DNA of 55,666 nt, from assembly GCA_964596375.1 (NCBI GenBank), contig CAZQTO010000002.1, positions 1 through 55,666 on the forward strand. Reading direction: 5' to 3'. Shown one piece after another: positions 1 through 9,312 of this stretch (its first letter is position 1; each line of letters begins with the position of its first letter). The translations under genes and the position numbers were made by a program. The DNA comes from UBA1543 sp964596375 (GTDB lineage Bacteria > Pseudomonadota > Zetaproteobacteria > Mariprofundales > Mariprofundaceae). The notes under the pieces were generated by a model, which saw only the letters and a list, made by a program, of their open reading frames with translations, searched no databases and had not been told where the DNA came from.

Positions 1-309
1 GATATCCGCCTTGCAAGGCTCACTGCTCGGCAGGCATTTCTCGCCATGCGGGCAGCTGGTGCGCAGCTTGAGGCGACACGGCAATCCGTTCTTTCCGCCC
101 ACAGGGCGGCTGATGCCGCGCATCTCGGACACGATGTCGGCCTGCGCAGTATCAGTGAGGTACTCGATGCCGACGAACGGACCTTTACTGCAGAAAAGAA
201 TCTGGCCGCCGCCTCGGCGCAGTATGTGTTCGCCGCGCTGCAGCTACGGGCGAGTGTCGGCGAACTGACGGGCAAACCGCTGCCGGCTGTGTTTGGAGAG
301 TTACCATGA
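1..309 (+). CDS. TolC-like outer membrane efflux protein, C-terminal fragment
   Basis: The reading frame is open from the first base of the window and stops at 307-309, so only the last ~102 residues are present. The Ala/Leu-rich helical text with a GLRSISEVLDAD segment, followed by a helix ending in the ASVGEL region, is typical of the last coiled-coil helices of TolC/OEP-family proteins. These form the outer-membrane exit duct of tripartite pumps. The gene sits 46 bp upstream of the membrane-fusion adaptor and the ABC exporter genes, which fits a complete type I-like efflux operon whose first gene is cut by the window edge. The substrate cannot be read from the sequence. Confidence 0.8.
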   Translation, partial: DIRLARLTARQAFLAMRAAGAQLEATRQSVLSAHRAADAAHLGHDVGLRSISEVLDADERTFTAEKNLAAASAQYVFAALQLRASVGELTGKPLPAVFGELP

Positions 310-355
310 AATATGCCTGTTCTGTCGACCAGCCTGATGCTGTGAGGAGTAAGAT

Positions 356-1393
356 ATGAAAAAAGTTCTGCGCCTGCTGATTCCCGCACTTGTTGTTATT
401 GCCGCCGTCGGATTCTGGATAGCTCAGGGCCATAATGGAGCGTCGGATGGTGTAAATCTCAATCTCTACGGCAATGTCGATATGCGCGAGGTGGGATTGG
501 CCATCAACGGCAACGGCCGCATTGAGGAAATGCTTGTGCGTGAGGGTGAGGCGGTAAGCAAGGGGCAACTGCTGGCCAGGTTGGACAGCGACCGCTTGCG
601 GGCATTGGCAAATAGAGCAGCAGCTCAGGTTGAGGCGCAGCAGGCCGTTGTTGCCCGGCTTGAGGCAGGCAATCGCCCCGAGGATATTCGCAGGGCAGGA
701 GCCGATCTGGCAGCGGCCAGAGCACAGGCGAAAGATGCGACGCGCACGGCGGAGCGCCTGCAAAGCCTTAGCAAGCGTGATCTGGCTTCCCGCGAACTGG
801 CCGACAATGCCGCTACGGCAGCGGTGGCTGCGCGGGAGCGGGTGAAGGCCGGCAGCGAGACCCTGCAGTTGGCGGAACTCGGGCCAAGGTCCGAGGATAT
901 CGATGTGGCTCGTGCGCAGTTGAAGGAAGCACAGGCGCAGCTTGCGCTGGCCAATAAGGAATTGGCCGATGCCGTCCTGTATGCCCCCTCCGAGGGCATG
1001 ATTCGTAACCGTATCCTTGAACCCGGCGATATGGCCAGTCCGCAACGCCCGCTGTACACCCTGGCTATCACCAATCCCTTGTGGGTGCGCGCCTATGTAT
1101 CCGAAAGTGATCTTGGCCGGGTGCGTCCGGGTATGACAGCTGAGGTAAGTACCGACAGCTTCCCGGACAAACAGTATCGCGGCTGGATCGGTTATATCTC
1201 GCCGACCGCCGAATTCACACCGCAGTCGGTGCAGACCGAGGAGATGCGCACGCAACTGGTGTATCAGGTGCGTATTTATGTATGCAACCCACTGGGCGAG
1301 CTGCGCCTCGGTATGCCGGCAAGCGTGCATATCTCACTTAAGCAGGCGCAGGCGGCACCCGGCGGCAACGATCCCTGCCACGGGCAGGAATGA
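356..1393 (+). CDS. HlyD/YbhG-family membrane fusion protein
   Basis: 345 residues. An N-terminal membrane anchor (about residues 5-22) is followed by half a lipoyl-like domain (about 48-78, with IEEMLVREGEAVSKGQLLARLD), a long Ala/Glu/Gln-rich coiled-coil hairpin (about 80-200), the second lipoyl half (about 200-230) and a beta-barrel domain. The text EFTPQSVQTEEMRTQLVYQVRI is characteristic of YbhG-like adaptors. The family bridges an inner-membrane ABC exporter and a TolC duct across the periplasm. The start is the ATG preceded by GAGGAG. The stop overlaps the ATPase start by 4 bases (ATGA), implying translational coupling. The exported compound is unknown. Confidence 0.9.
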   Translation: MKKVLRLLIPALVVIAAVGFWIAQGHNGASDGVNLNLYGNVDMREVGLAINGNGRIEEMLVREGEAVSKGQLLARLDSDRLRALANRAAAQVEAQQAVVARLEAGNRPEDIRRAGADLAAARAQAKDATRTAERLQSLSKRDLASRELADNAATAAVAARERVKAGSETLQLAELGPRSEDIDVARAQLKEAQAQLALANKELADAVLYAPSEGMIRNRILEPGDMASPQRPLYTLAITNPLWVRAYVSESDLGRVRPGMTAEVSTDSFPDKQYRGWIGYISPTAEFTPQSVQTEEMRTQLVYQVRIYVCNPLGELRLGMPASVHISLKQAQAAPGGNDPCHGQE

Positions 1394-3123
1394 CTGAAAT
1401 CATAACCGTCGAACCGGCTGCTGTTTTTACCGGGGTCGGCAAATCCTTTGTGGCCGGCAAGCGCCGTGTTGAAGCCTTGCGCGGGGTTGGTGCCCGGCTT
1501 CGCGTTGGTTGCGTGACCGGGCTCATCGGCCCGGACGGGGCCGGAAAAACCACCCTGATGCGCTTGCTGGCTGGGCTGCTTACGCCTGATGCAGGCGAGA
1601 TTCATGTGCTCGGGCAGGACGTGATTGGCGAACCGTTGTTGGTGCAGCAATCGCTAGGTTACATGCCGCAGCGCTTCGGCCTGTATGAAGATCTGAGCGT
1701 ACAGGAAAATCTTGAGTTATATGCCGATTTACATTGTGTTGCGCATGCTGCGCGACCTGAAAGATATGCCGAGCTGATGCACATGACGGGGCTTGCCCCA
1801 TTCACCCGTCGCCTTGCCGGGCAACTCTCCGGCGGCATGAAACAGAAACTCGGACTGGCCTGCACGCTGTTGCGTTCGCCCAAATTCCTGCTACTTGATG
1901 AGCCGACGGCAGGTGTCGATCCGGTGTCACGCCGCGAGCTGTGGGAGATTGTCTACCGGCAGGTCGAGCAGGCGGGCATGAGTGTGCTGTTCAGTACGGC
2001 CTACCTCGATGAGGCGGAGCGCTGCGACGATCTGCTGCTGCTGCATCAGGGACAACTGCTGGGGCAGGGAAAGCCTGCGGAGTTCAGTAGCCGCATGCAG
2101 GGGCGAATATTCAATGTCGGCGTTGGATCGGAATCCAGGCGCAGGCTGCAACAGCAACTGGTGCAGCAGGACTCGGTGCTGGATGCGCTGATTCAGGGTG
2201 AGGCGGTGCGGCTGGTGATGCACGAGGACCGCAGTCCGAAAGCCGAGGCATGGGCGAAGGGTTTGACGATTGAGCAGGCCGAACCGCGATTCGAGGATGC
2301 CTTTGTTGCCATGCTGGGCGGGGTTGGGGCGATAGCCCCTGAGGCGGTGCATGCAGCGGCCACTGCACCTGCGAAGAACGGGCCGGTGATCGAGGTGGCT
2401 GACTTATCGCGTAATTTCGGTGAATTCCAGGCCGTGAAGAGCATCGGATTCCATGTTGAACGCGGCGAGGTGTTCGGTCTTCTGGGCGCCAACGGTGCGG
2501 GTAAATCAACCACCTTCCGCATGCTCTGTGGGCTGCTGCCGGCAAGCAGCGGCAGTCTCACCGTTGCAGGGGTGAATCTGCGCGATGCACCGGCCAGTGC
2601 GCGCAGCCGCATTGGCTATATGTCGCAGCGCTTTTCGCTGTATGGCACGCTCAGCGTGCTGGAAAACCTGCGCTTTTTCAGCAGCGCCTACGGCCTGTCG
2701 GGCAGGGGACGGAGTGCACGTATCGACTGGGCTTTTGAGCGTTTCGATCTGCACGATAGTGCCGACACGGCGAGCAATGATTTGTCACTCGGCTACAAAC
2801 AGCGGCTGGCCATGGCCTGTTCGCTGCTGCACGAGCCGGATATCCTGTTTCTTGACGAGCCGACCTCGGGTGTCGATCCGCTGGCGCGGCGCGAATTCTG
2901 GCAGCGCATCAACCTGCTGGCCGAGCAGGGTGTGACCGTGCTGGTCACCACGCATTTCATGGAAGAGGCGGAATACTGCGACCGGTTGGTGATTATGGCC
3001 GAGGGAAGCATTCTGGCCGCAGGCACGCCCCAGGCCATCAAGCAGACGGCGGCGGCCACGGGCAGGCCGGTAGCAACGATGGAGGATGCCTTTATCGCGC
3101 TGATCCAGCGGGAGACTGCGTGA
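1390..3123 (+). CDS. ABC exporter ATPase with two fused nucleotide-binding domains (YbhF-like)
   Basis: 577 residues carrying two ABC ATPase domains in tandem. Domain 1 has Walker A GPDGAGKTT (47-55), signature LSGGM (about 143-147) and Walker B LLLDEPTAGVD (about 166-176). Domain 2 has Walker A GANGAGKST (366-374), signature-like LSLGYKQ (about 464-470) and Walker B ILFLDEP (about 485-491). Both look catalytically intact apart from the LSLGY signature variant in domain 2. Such double-NBD proteins (YbhF type) power ABC-2 exporters built from two different permeases, and two permease genes follow directly. The start overlaps the adaptor stop, and the stop overlaps the next start. Confidence 0.93.
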   Translation: MTEIITVEPAAVFTGVGKSFVAGKRRVEALRGVGARLRVGCVTGLIGPDGAGKTTLMRLLAGLLTPDAGEIHVLGQDVIGEPLLVQQSLGYMPQRFGLYEDLSVQENLELYADLHCVAHAARPERYAELMHMTGLAPFTRRLAGQLSGGMKQKLGLACTLLRSPKFLLLDEPTAGVDPVSRRELWEIVYRQVEQAGMSVLFSTAYLDEAERCDDLLLLHQGQLLGQGKPAEFSSRMQGRIFNVGVGSESRRRLQQQLVQQDSVLDALIQGEAVRLVMHEDRSPKAEAWAKGLTIEQAEPRFEDAFVAMLGGVGAIAPEAVHAAATAPAKNGPVIEVADLSRNFGEFQAVKSIGFHVERGEVFGLLGANGAGKSTTFRMLCGLLPASSGSLTVAGVNLRDAPASARSRIGYMSQRFSLYGTLSVLENLRFFSSAYGLSGRGRSARIDWAFERFDLHDSADTASNDLSLGYKQRLAMACSLLHEPDILFLDEPTSGVDPLARREFWQRINLLAEQGVTVLVTTHFMEEAEYCDRLVIMAEGSILAAGTPQAIKQTAAATGRPVATMEDAFIALIQRETA

Positions 3124-4241
3124 TGATTAGCGGTATGCGACTGCGCGGCCTGATGCGCAAGGAATTCCTGCAGATATGGCGCGATCCGAGCAGTATCGCT
3201 ATTGCCTTTGTGCTGCCGGTGTTGTTATTGCTGATCTTCGGCTACGGCGTGTCGCTCGATGCCAAGCATGTGCCGATTGCGCTGGTCGTGGAGCAGCAGG
3301 ATGCGGCGACAGCCTCGTTCACCGGTGCCTTCCGCAAGCTGGATTATTTCGCGCCACTTCCGTTTGCCGATATGCGGGATGCGGAAGAGGCCATGCGCGA
3401 AGGTGAGGTGGAGGCGATTCTGCATCTGCGCAGCGACTTCGGCCGCACGCTTTTTCAGCCGGGTGGGGCGCCGGCGCAGCTCATCGTCAATGGCGTGAAC
3501 GCCAACACGGCGAGGCTGATCAGCGGTTATGCGACGGGTGTGTGGGTCACCTGGCTGCAACAGTATGCGGCACTCAATGCGCAGTCGTTTGATGTTCCGG
3601 TCATGGTGCAAAGCCGGGTATGGTTCAACAGCGAGTTGAAGAGCCGCAACTATCTGGTCCCCGGCCTGATTGCTGTGATTATGACGCTGATCGGGGCACT
3701 GCTTACTGCGCTTGTGGTATCGCGCGAATGGGAGCGGGGTACGATGGAGTCGCTGATGGCCACGCCCGTTTCGATGAGCGAAATCCTGCTCGGCAAGATC
3801 ATCCCCTATTTTCTGCTTGGCACCGGCGGCATGCTGCTTTCCGTGGCCATGGCTGTATGGCTGTTCGGCGTGCCGCTGCGCGGGTCTTTTATCCTGCTCT
3901 TCGCGGTTGCCTCGCTGTTTCTGCTGGTGGCGCTCGGTATGGGCCTGCTGATTTCCACGGTGGCGAAAAATCAGTTTGTTGCCTCGCAGATCGCGCTGGT
4001 CGTTACCTTCCTGCCGGCCTTCCTGCTTTCCGGGTTCATCTTCGAAATCGCCAGCATGCCGCAGGTGGTGCAGCTCATCACGCATATCATCCCTGCGCGC
4101 TATTTTGTCGCGCTGCTGCACACCCTGTTCATGGCCGGAAATATCTGGGCCGTGATTCTTCCCAATGCGCTGGCTCTGGCCATCATGGGACTGTTTTTCA
4201 TGGGGCTGGTGTGGCGCATTTCCCGCAAGAGGCTTGATTAG
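3120..4241 (+). CDS. ABC-2 type permease (YbhS-like)
   Basis: 373 residues. The MRKEFLQIWRDPSS N-terminus leads into a first membrane helix (about residues 20-42). A large periplasmic domain of ~130 residues follows, then five more hydrophobic helices between about 175 and 370. This is the ABC-2 membrane layout of YbhS/YbhR-type drug or lipid exporters. Translation may start at GTG 3120, overlapping the ATPase stop, or at ATG 3123. It should pair with the next permease to form a heterodimeric channel driven by the fused ATPase. Confidence 0.9.
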   Translation: MMISGMRLRGLMRKEFLQIWRDPSSIAIAFVLPVLLLLIFGYGVSLDAKHVPIALVVEQQDAATASFTGAFRKLDYFAPLPFADMRDAEEAMREGEVEAILHLRSDFGRTLFQPGGAPAQLIVNGVNANTARLISGYATGVWVTWLQQYAALNAQSFDVPVMVQSRVWFNSELKSRNYLVPGLIAVIMTLIGALLTALVVSREWERGTMESLMATPVSMSEILLGKIIPYFLLGTGGMLLSVAMAVWLFGVPLRGSFILLFAVASLFLLVALGMGLLISTVAKNQFVASQIALVVTFLPAFLLSGFIFEIASMPQVVQLITHIIPARYFVALLHTLFMAGNIWAVILPNALALAIMGLFFMGLVWRISRKRLD

Positions 4242-4242
4242 C

Positions 4243-5361
4243 ATGTCAGGGTCATTGCGGCGTATTTTCGCCCTGATGGGCAAGGAGTTTCTTGCCCTGT
4301 TGAAGGACAAGAAGGGGCGCTTTGTGCTCATCGGTCCGCCCATCATCCAGTTGATGGTGTTCGGTTATGCCGCGAGCTTCGATCTCAATAACGTGCCGTA
4401 TGCCATCTACAACGAAGACGGCGGAGCCGCCTCGCGCGAACTGGCCGAACGATTTGCCGGAGCTCCGGCCTTCGATCAAAAGCGCATCATCAGGAGTGAT
4501 GGCGAAATCCAGCCGCTGATTGATGATAAGCAGGTCTTGCTGGTGGTGCATATCGGCCGGCAGTTCAGCCGTGATCTGGCACTTGGCCAGCCAGCGCAAC
4601 TGCAACTGATTGTCGACGGGCGGAATTCCAACACGGCACTGATTATCCTGGGCTATGCACGCAGTATTGTGTTTGGATTCAATGAGGCTCAGTTGCTTTC
4701 TGCGGGAGCTACCGGTCCGCCGGTACATATCCAGACGCGCGCCTGGTTTAATCCCAATCTGCAAAGCCGCTGGTTCCTGATTCCGGGTATTGCCGGGCTG
4801 ATTACGCTGGTGGTTACCATGATGGTCATTTCCCTCTCCGTGGCGCGCGAACGTGAGCAGGGCACCTTCGATCAGTTGATGGTCACCCCGTTGCGCCCCT
4901 TCGAAATCCTGCTCGGCAAGGCCCTGCCCGGCTTTATTATCGGTGGCCTTGAGGGGACGCTGGTGATTCTCGTGGCAGTGTTCTGGTTCGAGATTCCGCT
5001 GCTTGGCTCGCTTGTTACGCTGTACACCGGTCTGGCGCTGTTCCTGCTATCGGCTATCGGTATCGGGCTGATGATTTCATCCATGGCCGTTACGCAGCAG
5101 CAGGGATTTCTCGGCGCCTTCCTGTTCATTGTTCCGGCCATTCTGCTCTCCGGGTTTGCCACGCCGATCGAGAACATGCCCGAGGTGTTGCAATACATCA
5201 CGCTGGTCGATCCGATGCGCTATCTGATGGTGATTCTGCGGGGCGTATTTTTGGAGGGTACAAGCTTCGCCATGCTGATACCGCAGTTCTGGCCGCTGGC
5301 GATGATCGGCGTGGTTACGCTGAGCTTTGCTGCCTGGCTGTTCCGCCACAGGATGTACTAG
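4243..5361 (+). CDS. ABC-2 type permease (YbhR-like)
   Basis: 372 residues from ATG 4243, one base after the preceding stop. The frame stays open further upstream inside the previous gene, but a start there would overlap it heavily. The protein begins with MGKEFLALLKDKKGRF, then a first helix, a periplasmic domain and five C-terminal helices, paralleling its neighbour (shared FGY segment and shared RAWFNP/RVWFNS region before helix 2). The two permeases look like old paralogues. It is the last gene of the exporter operon; the next gene, uvrC, is convergent. Confidence 0.9.
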   Translation: MSGSLRRIFALMGKEFLALLKDKKGRFVLIGPPIIQLMVFGYAASFDLNNVPYAIYNEDGGAASRELAERFAGAPAFDQKRIIRSDGEIQPLIDDKQVLLVVHIGRQFSRDLALGQPAQLQLIVDGRNSNTALIILGYARSIVFGFNEAQLLSAGATGPPVHIQTRAWFNPNLQSRWFLIPGIAGLITLVVTMMVISLSVAREREQGTFDQLMVTPLRPFEILLGKALPGFIIGGLEGTLVILVAVFWFEIPLLGSLVTLYTGLALFLLSAIGIGLMISSMAVTQQQGFLGAFLFIVPAILLSGFATPIENMPEVLQYITLVDPMRYLMVILRGVFLEGTSFAMLIPQFWPLAMIGVVTLSFAAWLFRHRMY

Positions 5362-5365
5362 GCGC

Positions 5366-5460
5366 TGTGTCCCAAATGCATCCATCCGGCGTTACGCGTC
5401 ACTCATTTGGACATTCCAAACTTCGCTCCTTGTGCCTTGGCTGGTTGCATTTCGGACAGC
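5366..5460. repeat. Intergenic inverted-repeat element between the exporter operon and uvrC
   Basis: The ~120 bp gap between two convergent genes holds TGTCCCAAATG at 5368-5378. Matching reversed copies occur at 5404-5413 (CATTTGGACA, one base shorter) and at 5447-5458 (GCATTTCGGACA, one mismatch). The outer arms extend imperfectly (GCTG...AAATGCA...CC). No long T-run follows, so it is not a classic intrinsic terminator. It could be a small dispersed palindromic repeat, or a structured 3' end shared by the two genes. Confidence 0.45.
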
Positions 5461-5484
5461 AGCACGCGGTTAATAACTTACGGG

Positions 5485-7308
5485 TTACTTGTGCAGCGTG
5501 ATGAAAATAAGTTCCGCCAGTTTTGCCGAGATGCCGGGTGCGGCGGTGAGTTGTTCGCGGCCTGCCTGTTTGACCCCCTCGATGCCGCCGAAATGTTTCA
5601 GAAGAGCCAGCCGTCGCGCAGGGCCGATGCCGGGAATGGTGTCCAGTGCTGAGGCAAACATATTGGCCTTTTTGCGTTTGCGCATATAGGAGCCGGCAAA
5701 GCGGTGTGCCTCGTCGCGCACGCGGGCGATGAGCAGCATAGCGGGGGAATGGCGGCCCGGTTTCAGCGGTTTGCCGATGTCGGTTTCAGTCTGGCTACCC
5801 CAAGACGGCCACAGGGTTTCCTCACCGACCTTGCGGCTTGCACCCTTGGCCACACCGAGCAGCTTCATGCTCGAAAAACCGGCATCAGCCGCCGCCTGCA
5901 TGGCGATAGCCAGCTGCCCCTTGCCGCCGTCAATCAGCATGAGATCGGGTTCGGGCAGGGCGTCTTCGCGGATGCCCCGGAAGAAGCGGGTCAGTACGGC
6001 GCGCATGGCGGCGTAGTCGTCGCCGGGCGGCACATCGTCGAGCTTGTAGCGGCGATAGTGATCCTTGTCCGCGCCGTTCCAGCCGGCATAAACAATGGCG
6101 GCCACCATTTGTTTGCCGCCCAGATGTGCATTGTCGACGGCGGCAATGGTTTGCGGAATTGCATCAAGCGTGAGTAAGCCTGCCAGCGCCTCGAAGGCGG
6201 CCTCCTGACTGCTGCCAGCACGGCTGGCCAGCGACTGTTTTCCTGCATGTGCCACCTGTTTAAGCCAGTCGTGGCGAGATCCGCGTTGCGGTGCGCGTAC
6301 GGCAGTTTTGCTATTTGCATGCAGCAGACGAAGTAGACGTTGCAGTTCTGCAACCTCGGTCTTGCTGGTCTCGACCAGCAACTCGGCTGGCGGGGGCTCA
6401 CTACGGTATCGCTCAATGCACAGCGATTGCAGGATTTCCAGCGCATCGGCGTCAGAGGCCTGATCCACGCGCAGGGTGTGCGTGCCCAGATTGCGCCCGG
6501 CGCGGCGCACGCCGATGCTCACCGCAACACCACCCGGATGGCGCGCGATGGCCAGCGCATCGGCATCAATCGGCAAATCGCCCGATTCGCTGCCGGCCAG
6601 AATGCTGCGTAGCGCCCGGATTTTGTCCCGCAAGGCTGCGGCCTGTTCGAAACTCAACGATTCGGATGCCTGCTGCATTTCGGACTGCCAGCCGCGCAGC
6701 AGGCTGTCGTCACTGCCCTTTAAAAAGCTGCGCGCCTCGTCCACCTGACTGCGGTAGGCCTTGTTTGAAACGACCGCGCAGCAGGGCGCGGAGCAGCGCC
6801 CGATCTGGTGCTGCATGCAAGGGCGCGAGCGGTTGCGGAACACGGAATCCTCGCAATCCCTGATGCGGAACAAGGTTTGCATCTGGTGCAGACAGACATG
6901 CACCGCCCCCGCATCCGGGAAGGGGCCGAAGTATTCGCCTGCCCGTTTGCGGCTGCCGCGATGCAGCATCAGACGCGGGTAGTCCTCGTCGGTTAGCAGG
7001 ATGTAGGGGTAGGTTTTGGAATCCTTGAGCAGCACATTGTAGCGCGGCCTGAGTTGCTTGATGAGATTGTGTTCAAGTACCAGCGCATCGGCTTCGCTTG
7101 GGGTGACGGTGAAATTCAGGTCGTGAATCTGTTTCACCATGGCCTGAGTGCGGGGGGAGTCGGGCTGTCGCTGGAAGTAGCTTGAGACCCGCTTTCTCAG
7201 ATTTCGCGCCTTGCCGACATACAGCACCTTGCGCTTTGTATCGAGCATGCGGTACACCCCCGGCTCGCGCGGCAGGGTGGAGAGATCAATCGGTGCTTCC
7301 ATCCACAT
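5485..7308 (-). CDS. uvrC: UvrABC excinuclease subunit C
   Basis: 607 residues, the usual UvrC length. An N-terminal GIY-YIG nuclease domain (about 14-92, with GVYRMLD and LYVGKARNLRKRV) makes the 3' incision. A Cys-containing stretch follows (RSRPCMQHQIGRCSAPC, about 160-176), then a UVR motif that binds UvrB (about 200-240), the RNase H-like 5' incision domain (LMLIDGGKGQL region) and tandem helix-hairpin-helix motifs (IPGIGPARR and APGISAKLAE near the C-terminus). It acts in cytoplasmic nucleotide excision repair with UvrA and UvrB. It starts at ATG 7308, with a second ATG two codons in. It is monocistronic here. Confidence 0.96.
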   Translation of the reverse strand: MWMEAPIDLSTLPREPGVYRMLDTKRKVLYVGKARNLRKRVSSYFQRQPDSPRTQAMVKQIHDLNFTVTPSEADALVLEHNLIKQLRPRYNVLLKDSKTYPYILLTDEDYPRLMLHRGSRKRAGEYFGPFPDAGAVHVCLHQMQTLFRIRDCEDSVFRNRSRPCMQHQIGRCSAPCCAVVSNKAYRSQVDEARSFLKGSDDSLLRGWQSEMQQASESLSFEQAAALRDKIRALRSILAGSESGDLPIDADALAIARHPGGVAVSIGVRRAGRNLGTHTLRVDQASDADALEILQSLCIERYRSEPPPAELLVETSKTEVAELQRLLRLLHANSKTAVRAPQRGSRHDWLKQVAHAGKQSLASRAGSSQEAAFEALAGLLTLDAIPQTIAAVDNAHLGGKQMVAAIVYAGWNGADKDHYRRYKLDDVPPGDDYAAMRAVLTRFFRGIREDALPEPDLMLIDGGKGQLAIAMQAAADAGFSSMKLLGVAKGASRKVGEETLWPSWGSQTETDIGKPLKPGRHSPAMLLIARVRDEAHRFAGSYMRKRKKANMFASALDTIPGIGPARRLALLKHFGGIEGVKQAGREQLTAAPGISAKLAELIFITLHK

Positions 7309-7386
7309 AGGGCGATATTACCTGTATTGGCTATTCTTTATACCCTGTGACGCTTCATGCGCTGATGAATGCAGGGAATGCGTGAT

Positions 7387-7986
7387 TCAGGCGAAGAGCT
7401 TTTTCCATGCGCCGGCGAAGAAGCAGGAGCCCAGCGGCTGGCGTTTGCGTTCGGCGAGTTCGATGCTCTGGAAACCTTCGTCGAGCTTGGAGGCTGCGGC
7501 CTGATAGCCGATGGCGATGGCGGCCATCGGGGTGGCATCGTTCGGGATAGCGAAGATCTTGCGCGCAGCATCGCTATCGAAGCCACCCATCTGATGACTG
7601 GCCAGACCGAGTGCCTCAGCTTGCAGGCAGAGCGATATGGCGGCCTGTCCGGTGTCATATTCACCCCAGCGATTGGGTTTGCCGCTGCGGAACTGGGTAG
7701 AGGCGCAGGCAAGCAGCAGAACCGGGGCATGCTGCGCCCATTCCTGATTTTTCGGGGCAAGGATAGCCAGGAGCTTCTCCCAGCTGGCCGCATCCGTCGC
7801 TTTATCGCAGACGATGAAGCGCCATGGTTCATCGCCGAAACAGGAAGGTGCCCAGCGCGCTGCTTCCAGACAGGCCAGCAGTGTTTCGTTGCCCACAGGT
7901 TTGTCGGCGGCAAAGGCGCGCGGACTCCAGCGGTTGGCCAGGATGGGGTGAATTTCTGCTGCGGAATTGCTGCGTATCTGGCTCAT
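7387..7986 (-). CDS. Nitroreductase-family flavoprotein
   Basis: 199 residues from ATG 7986, chosen because GGAGGG lies 7 bases upstream; an in-frame ATG 16 codons earlier lacks this. The N-terminal NRWSPRAF and AARWAPSCFGDEPWRFIV segments are the FMN-binding signature of the nitroreductase superfamily, and the C-terminus ends in the familiar ERKRQPLG pattern. Members reduce nitro compounds, quinones or enones with NAD(P)H. The substrate is not predictable. It stands alone between uvrC and a divergent lipoprotein gene. Confidence 0.88.
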   Translation of the reverse strand: MSQIRSNSAAEIHPILANRWSPRAFAADKPVGNETLLACLEAARWAPSCFGDEPWRFIVCDKATDAASWEKLLAILAPKNQEWAQHAPVLLLACASTQFRSGKPNRWGEYDTGQAAISLCLQAEALGLASHQMGGFDSDAARKIFAIPNDATPMAAIAIGYQAAASKLDEGFQSIELAERKRQPLGSCFFAGAWKKLFA

Positions 7987-8119
7987 GTGATAGCCCTCCA
8001 AGCTCAGTTCAGGAACAAGCTTTCTTATCAGCACAGACTAGGCAATAAATGTTAGCCTGTCCTCAGCTTAAGTATGAGTGTGATGGCAAGGGAGAGTGAT
8101 TTTGGCAGAGACAGGAAAA

Positions 8120-8575
8120 ATGAATGCGTATTCACCCCCAAACGTAAAGCACAGCGGGCTTCTACTTATGCTGGCCATCTTGCTGGTATTGACTGGCTGT
8201 GGTGCGAAGGAGCAAACCGATGTGATGTTTGAATGTCCGTCCCCAACAGGTGCGAAAGTGGCGACCTTCTACCGCGTTTCTACCGGAGAGAGGCCGGGCG
8301 ATCAGGAAATGAAGCTCAATATTCGCCCGGCAGACAGTGCATTCGATGCCGGCATGCGCAGCTTTTCATTCCGTCACGGCTACGATGCCGTCATCCATTG
8401 GGATTCGGAAAGCGCCATGCGCATTGAGTACCCGCAGGGCTCTGAAGTGACGAATCAGGAAAATACCGTCTTCGGCACCAGTCAGACCTTTAGTTCAATC
8501 GACACGATTCAAATGACGTACAAGGAACTCCCATCCACCCACGGCCACTTCATGGTAGAGCAGCGCTGTTTTTAA
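8120..8575 (+). CDS. Putative lipoprotein of unknown function
   Basis: 151 residues from ATG 8120 (AGGA just upstream); GTG 8096 in the same frame is an alternative. A hydrophobic stretch LLLMLAILLVLTGC ends in a lipobox with the acylated Cys at about residue 27, predicting export and lipid attachment. The mature part (~124 residues) has one near-N-terminal Cys (FECPSPTGAKVATFYRV) and one near-C-terminal Cys (EQRCF), which could form a disulfide. I recognise no domain. The gene stands alone. Confidence 0.75.
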   Translation: MNAYSPPNVKHSGLLLMLAILLVLTGCGAKEQTDVMFECPSPTGAKVATFYRVSTGERPGDQEMKLNIRPADSAFDAGMRSFSFRHGYDAVIHWDSESAMRIEYPQGSEVTNQENTVFGTSQTFSSIDTIQMTYKELPSTHGHFMVEQRCF

Positions 8576-8626
8576 GTAGCGGGGTTATATTTGCTCGATC
8601 CCAACAAACGAAATGTGATTAAGCTG

Positions 8627-9289
8627 TCAGTCGGGCAGTAGAAATACAGCGGTATTGCTTGGCTGCCAGACCGCGTGTTTGTGCATGGCCGCGGTGAAGA
8701 GATCGGAATCCTGCCAGCCGGTGAGCCAGGCATGCAGGCGGGGGGAGTCGAGAGAGGCAAACCAGTCGGGGTCGGCGGCGGCGAACTGACGGATGAAGGG
8801 GAAGATGGCGATGTCGGCCAGCGAGGCATGCGGGCCGAACAGGAAATCGTTGTCATTCAATAATAACTCAAGCTGGGTCAGGAAGGCGCAGGCTTCAGCG
8901 CGGTGATGTAGCGGGTCCGGATTTTCTTCATGTGTATATCGGTCCGGGTATTTGTAGCGATCCAGATGATGTTTGAATTCGCCGTCGTTGCGTTCGATCA
9001 GGTCGAGCATGTCATCCAGATGGCCTGCGCCGGGATGCAGCCAGGCCTGAACATCAGTCTGAGAAAACGCCCACAACATGATATCGAGGCTCTCCTCCAG
9101 CACCGAGCCATCGGCGAACAACAGCACGGGAACCGTGCCCTTGGGGGAGACGTCGAGCATCTCCGCCGGCTTGTCCTTCAGATCCACCTCGCGAAGTTCG
9201 CACTGCACCTCGGCGACGATGAGGGCCATGCGGGCGCGCATGGCATAAGGGCAGCGGCGGAAGGAGTAAAGAACAGGTAATTGCGACAT
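8627..9289 (-). CDS. Glutathione S-transferase family protein
   Basis: 220 residues from ATG 9289; TTG 9295 is an in-frame alternative. The N-terminal thioredoxin-like domain begins LPVLYSFRRCPYAMRARMAL. Its RCPYAMRAR motif and the later KGTVPVLLFADGSVLEESLDI are typical of GSTs: the cis-Pro is in TVPVL and the glutathione gamma-Glu contact is ES. The C-terminal half is the all-helical GST domain. A Cys at the active position suggests a Cys-type (omega-like) thioltransferase or reductase. It lies 23 bp downstream of the MFS gene on the same strand. Confidence 0.85.
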   Translation of the reverse strand: MSQLPVLYSFRRCPYAMRARMALIVAEVQCELREVDLKDKPAEMLDVSPKGTVPVLLFADGSVLEESLDIMLWAFSQTDVQAWLHPGAGHLDDMLDLIERNDGEFKHHLDRYKYPDRYTHEENPDPLHHRAEACAFLTQLELLLNDNDFLFGPHASLADIAIFPFIRQFAAADPDWFASLDSPRLHAWLTGWQDSDLFTAAMHKHAVWQPSNTAVFLLPD

Positions 9290-9312
9290 GCTCAAAGACT
9301 AGGCCGGGGGGT

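Noticed and set aside
185..1330. Long open frame on the minus strand opposite the HlyD-like gene
   Set aside because: It lies antisense to a clearly recognised gene, has low-complexity His/Arg/Gln-rich text and no family features; an artefact of GC-rich codon use.
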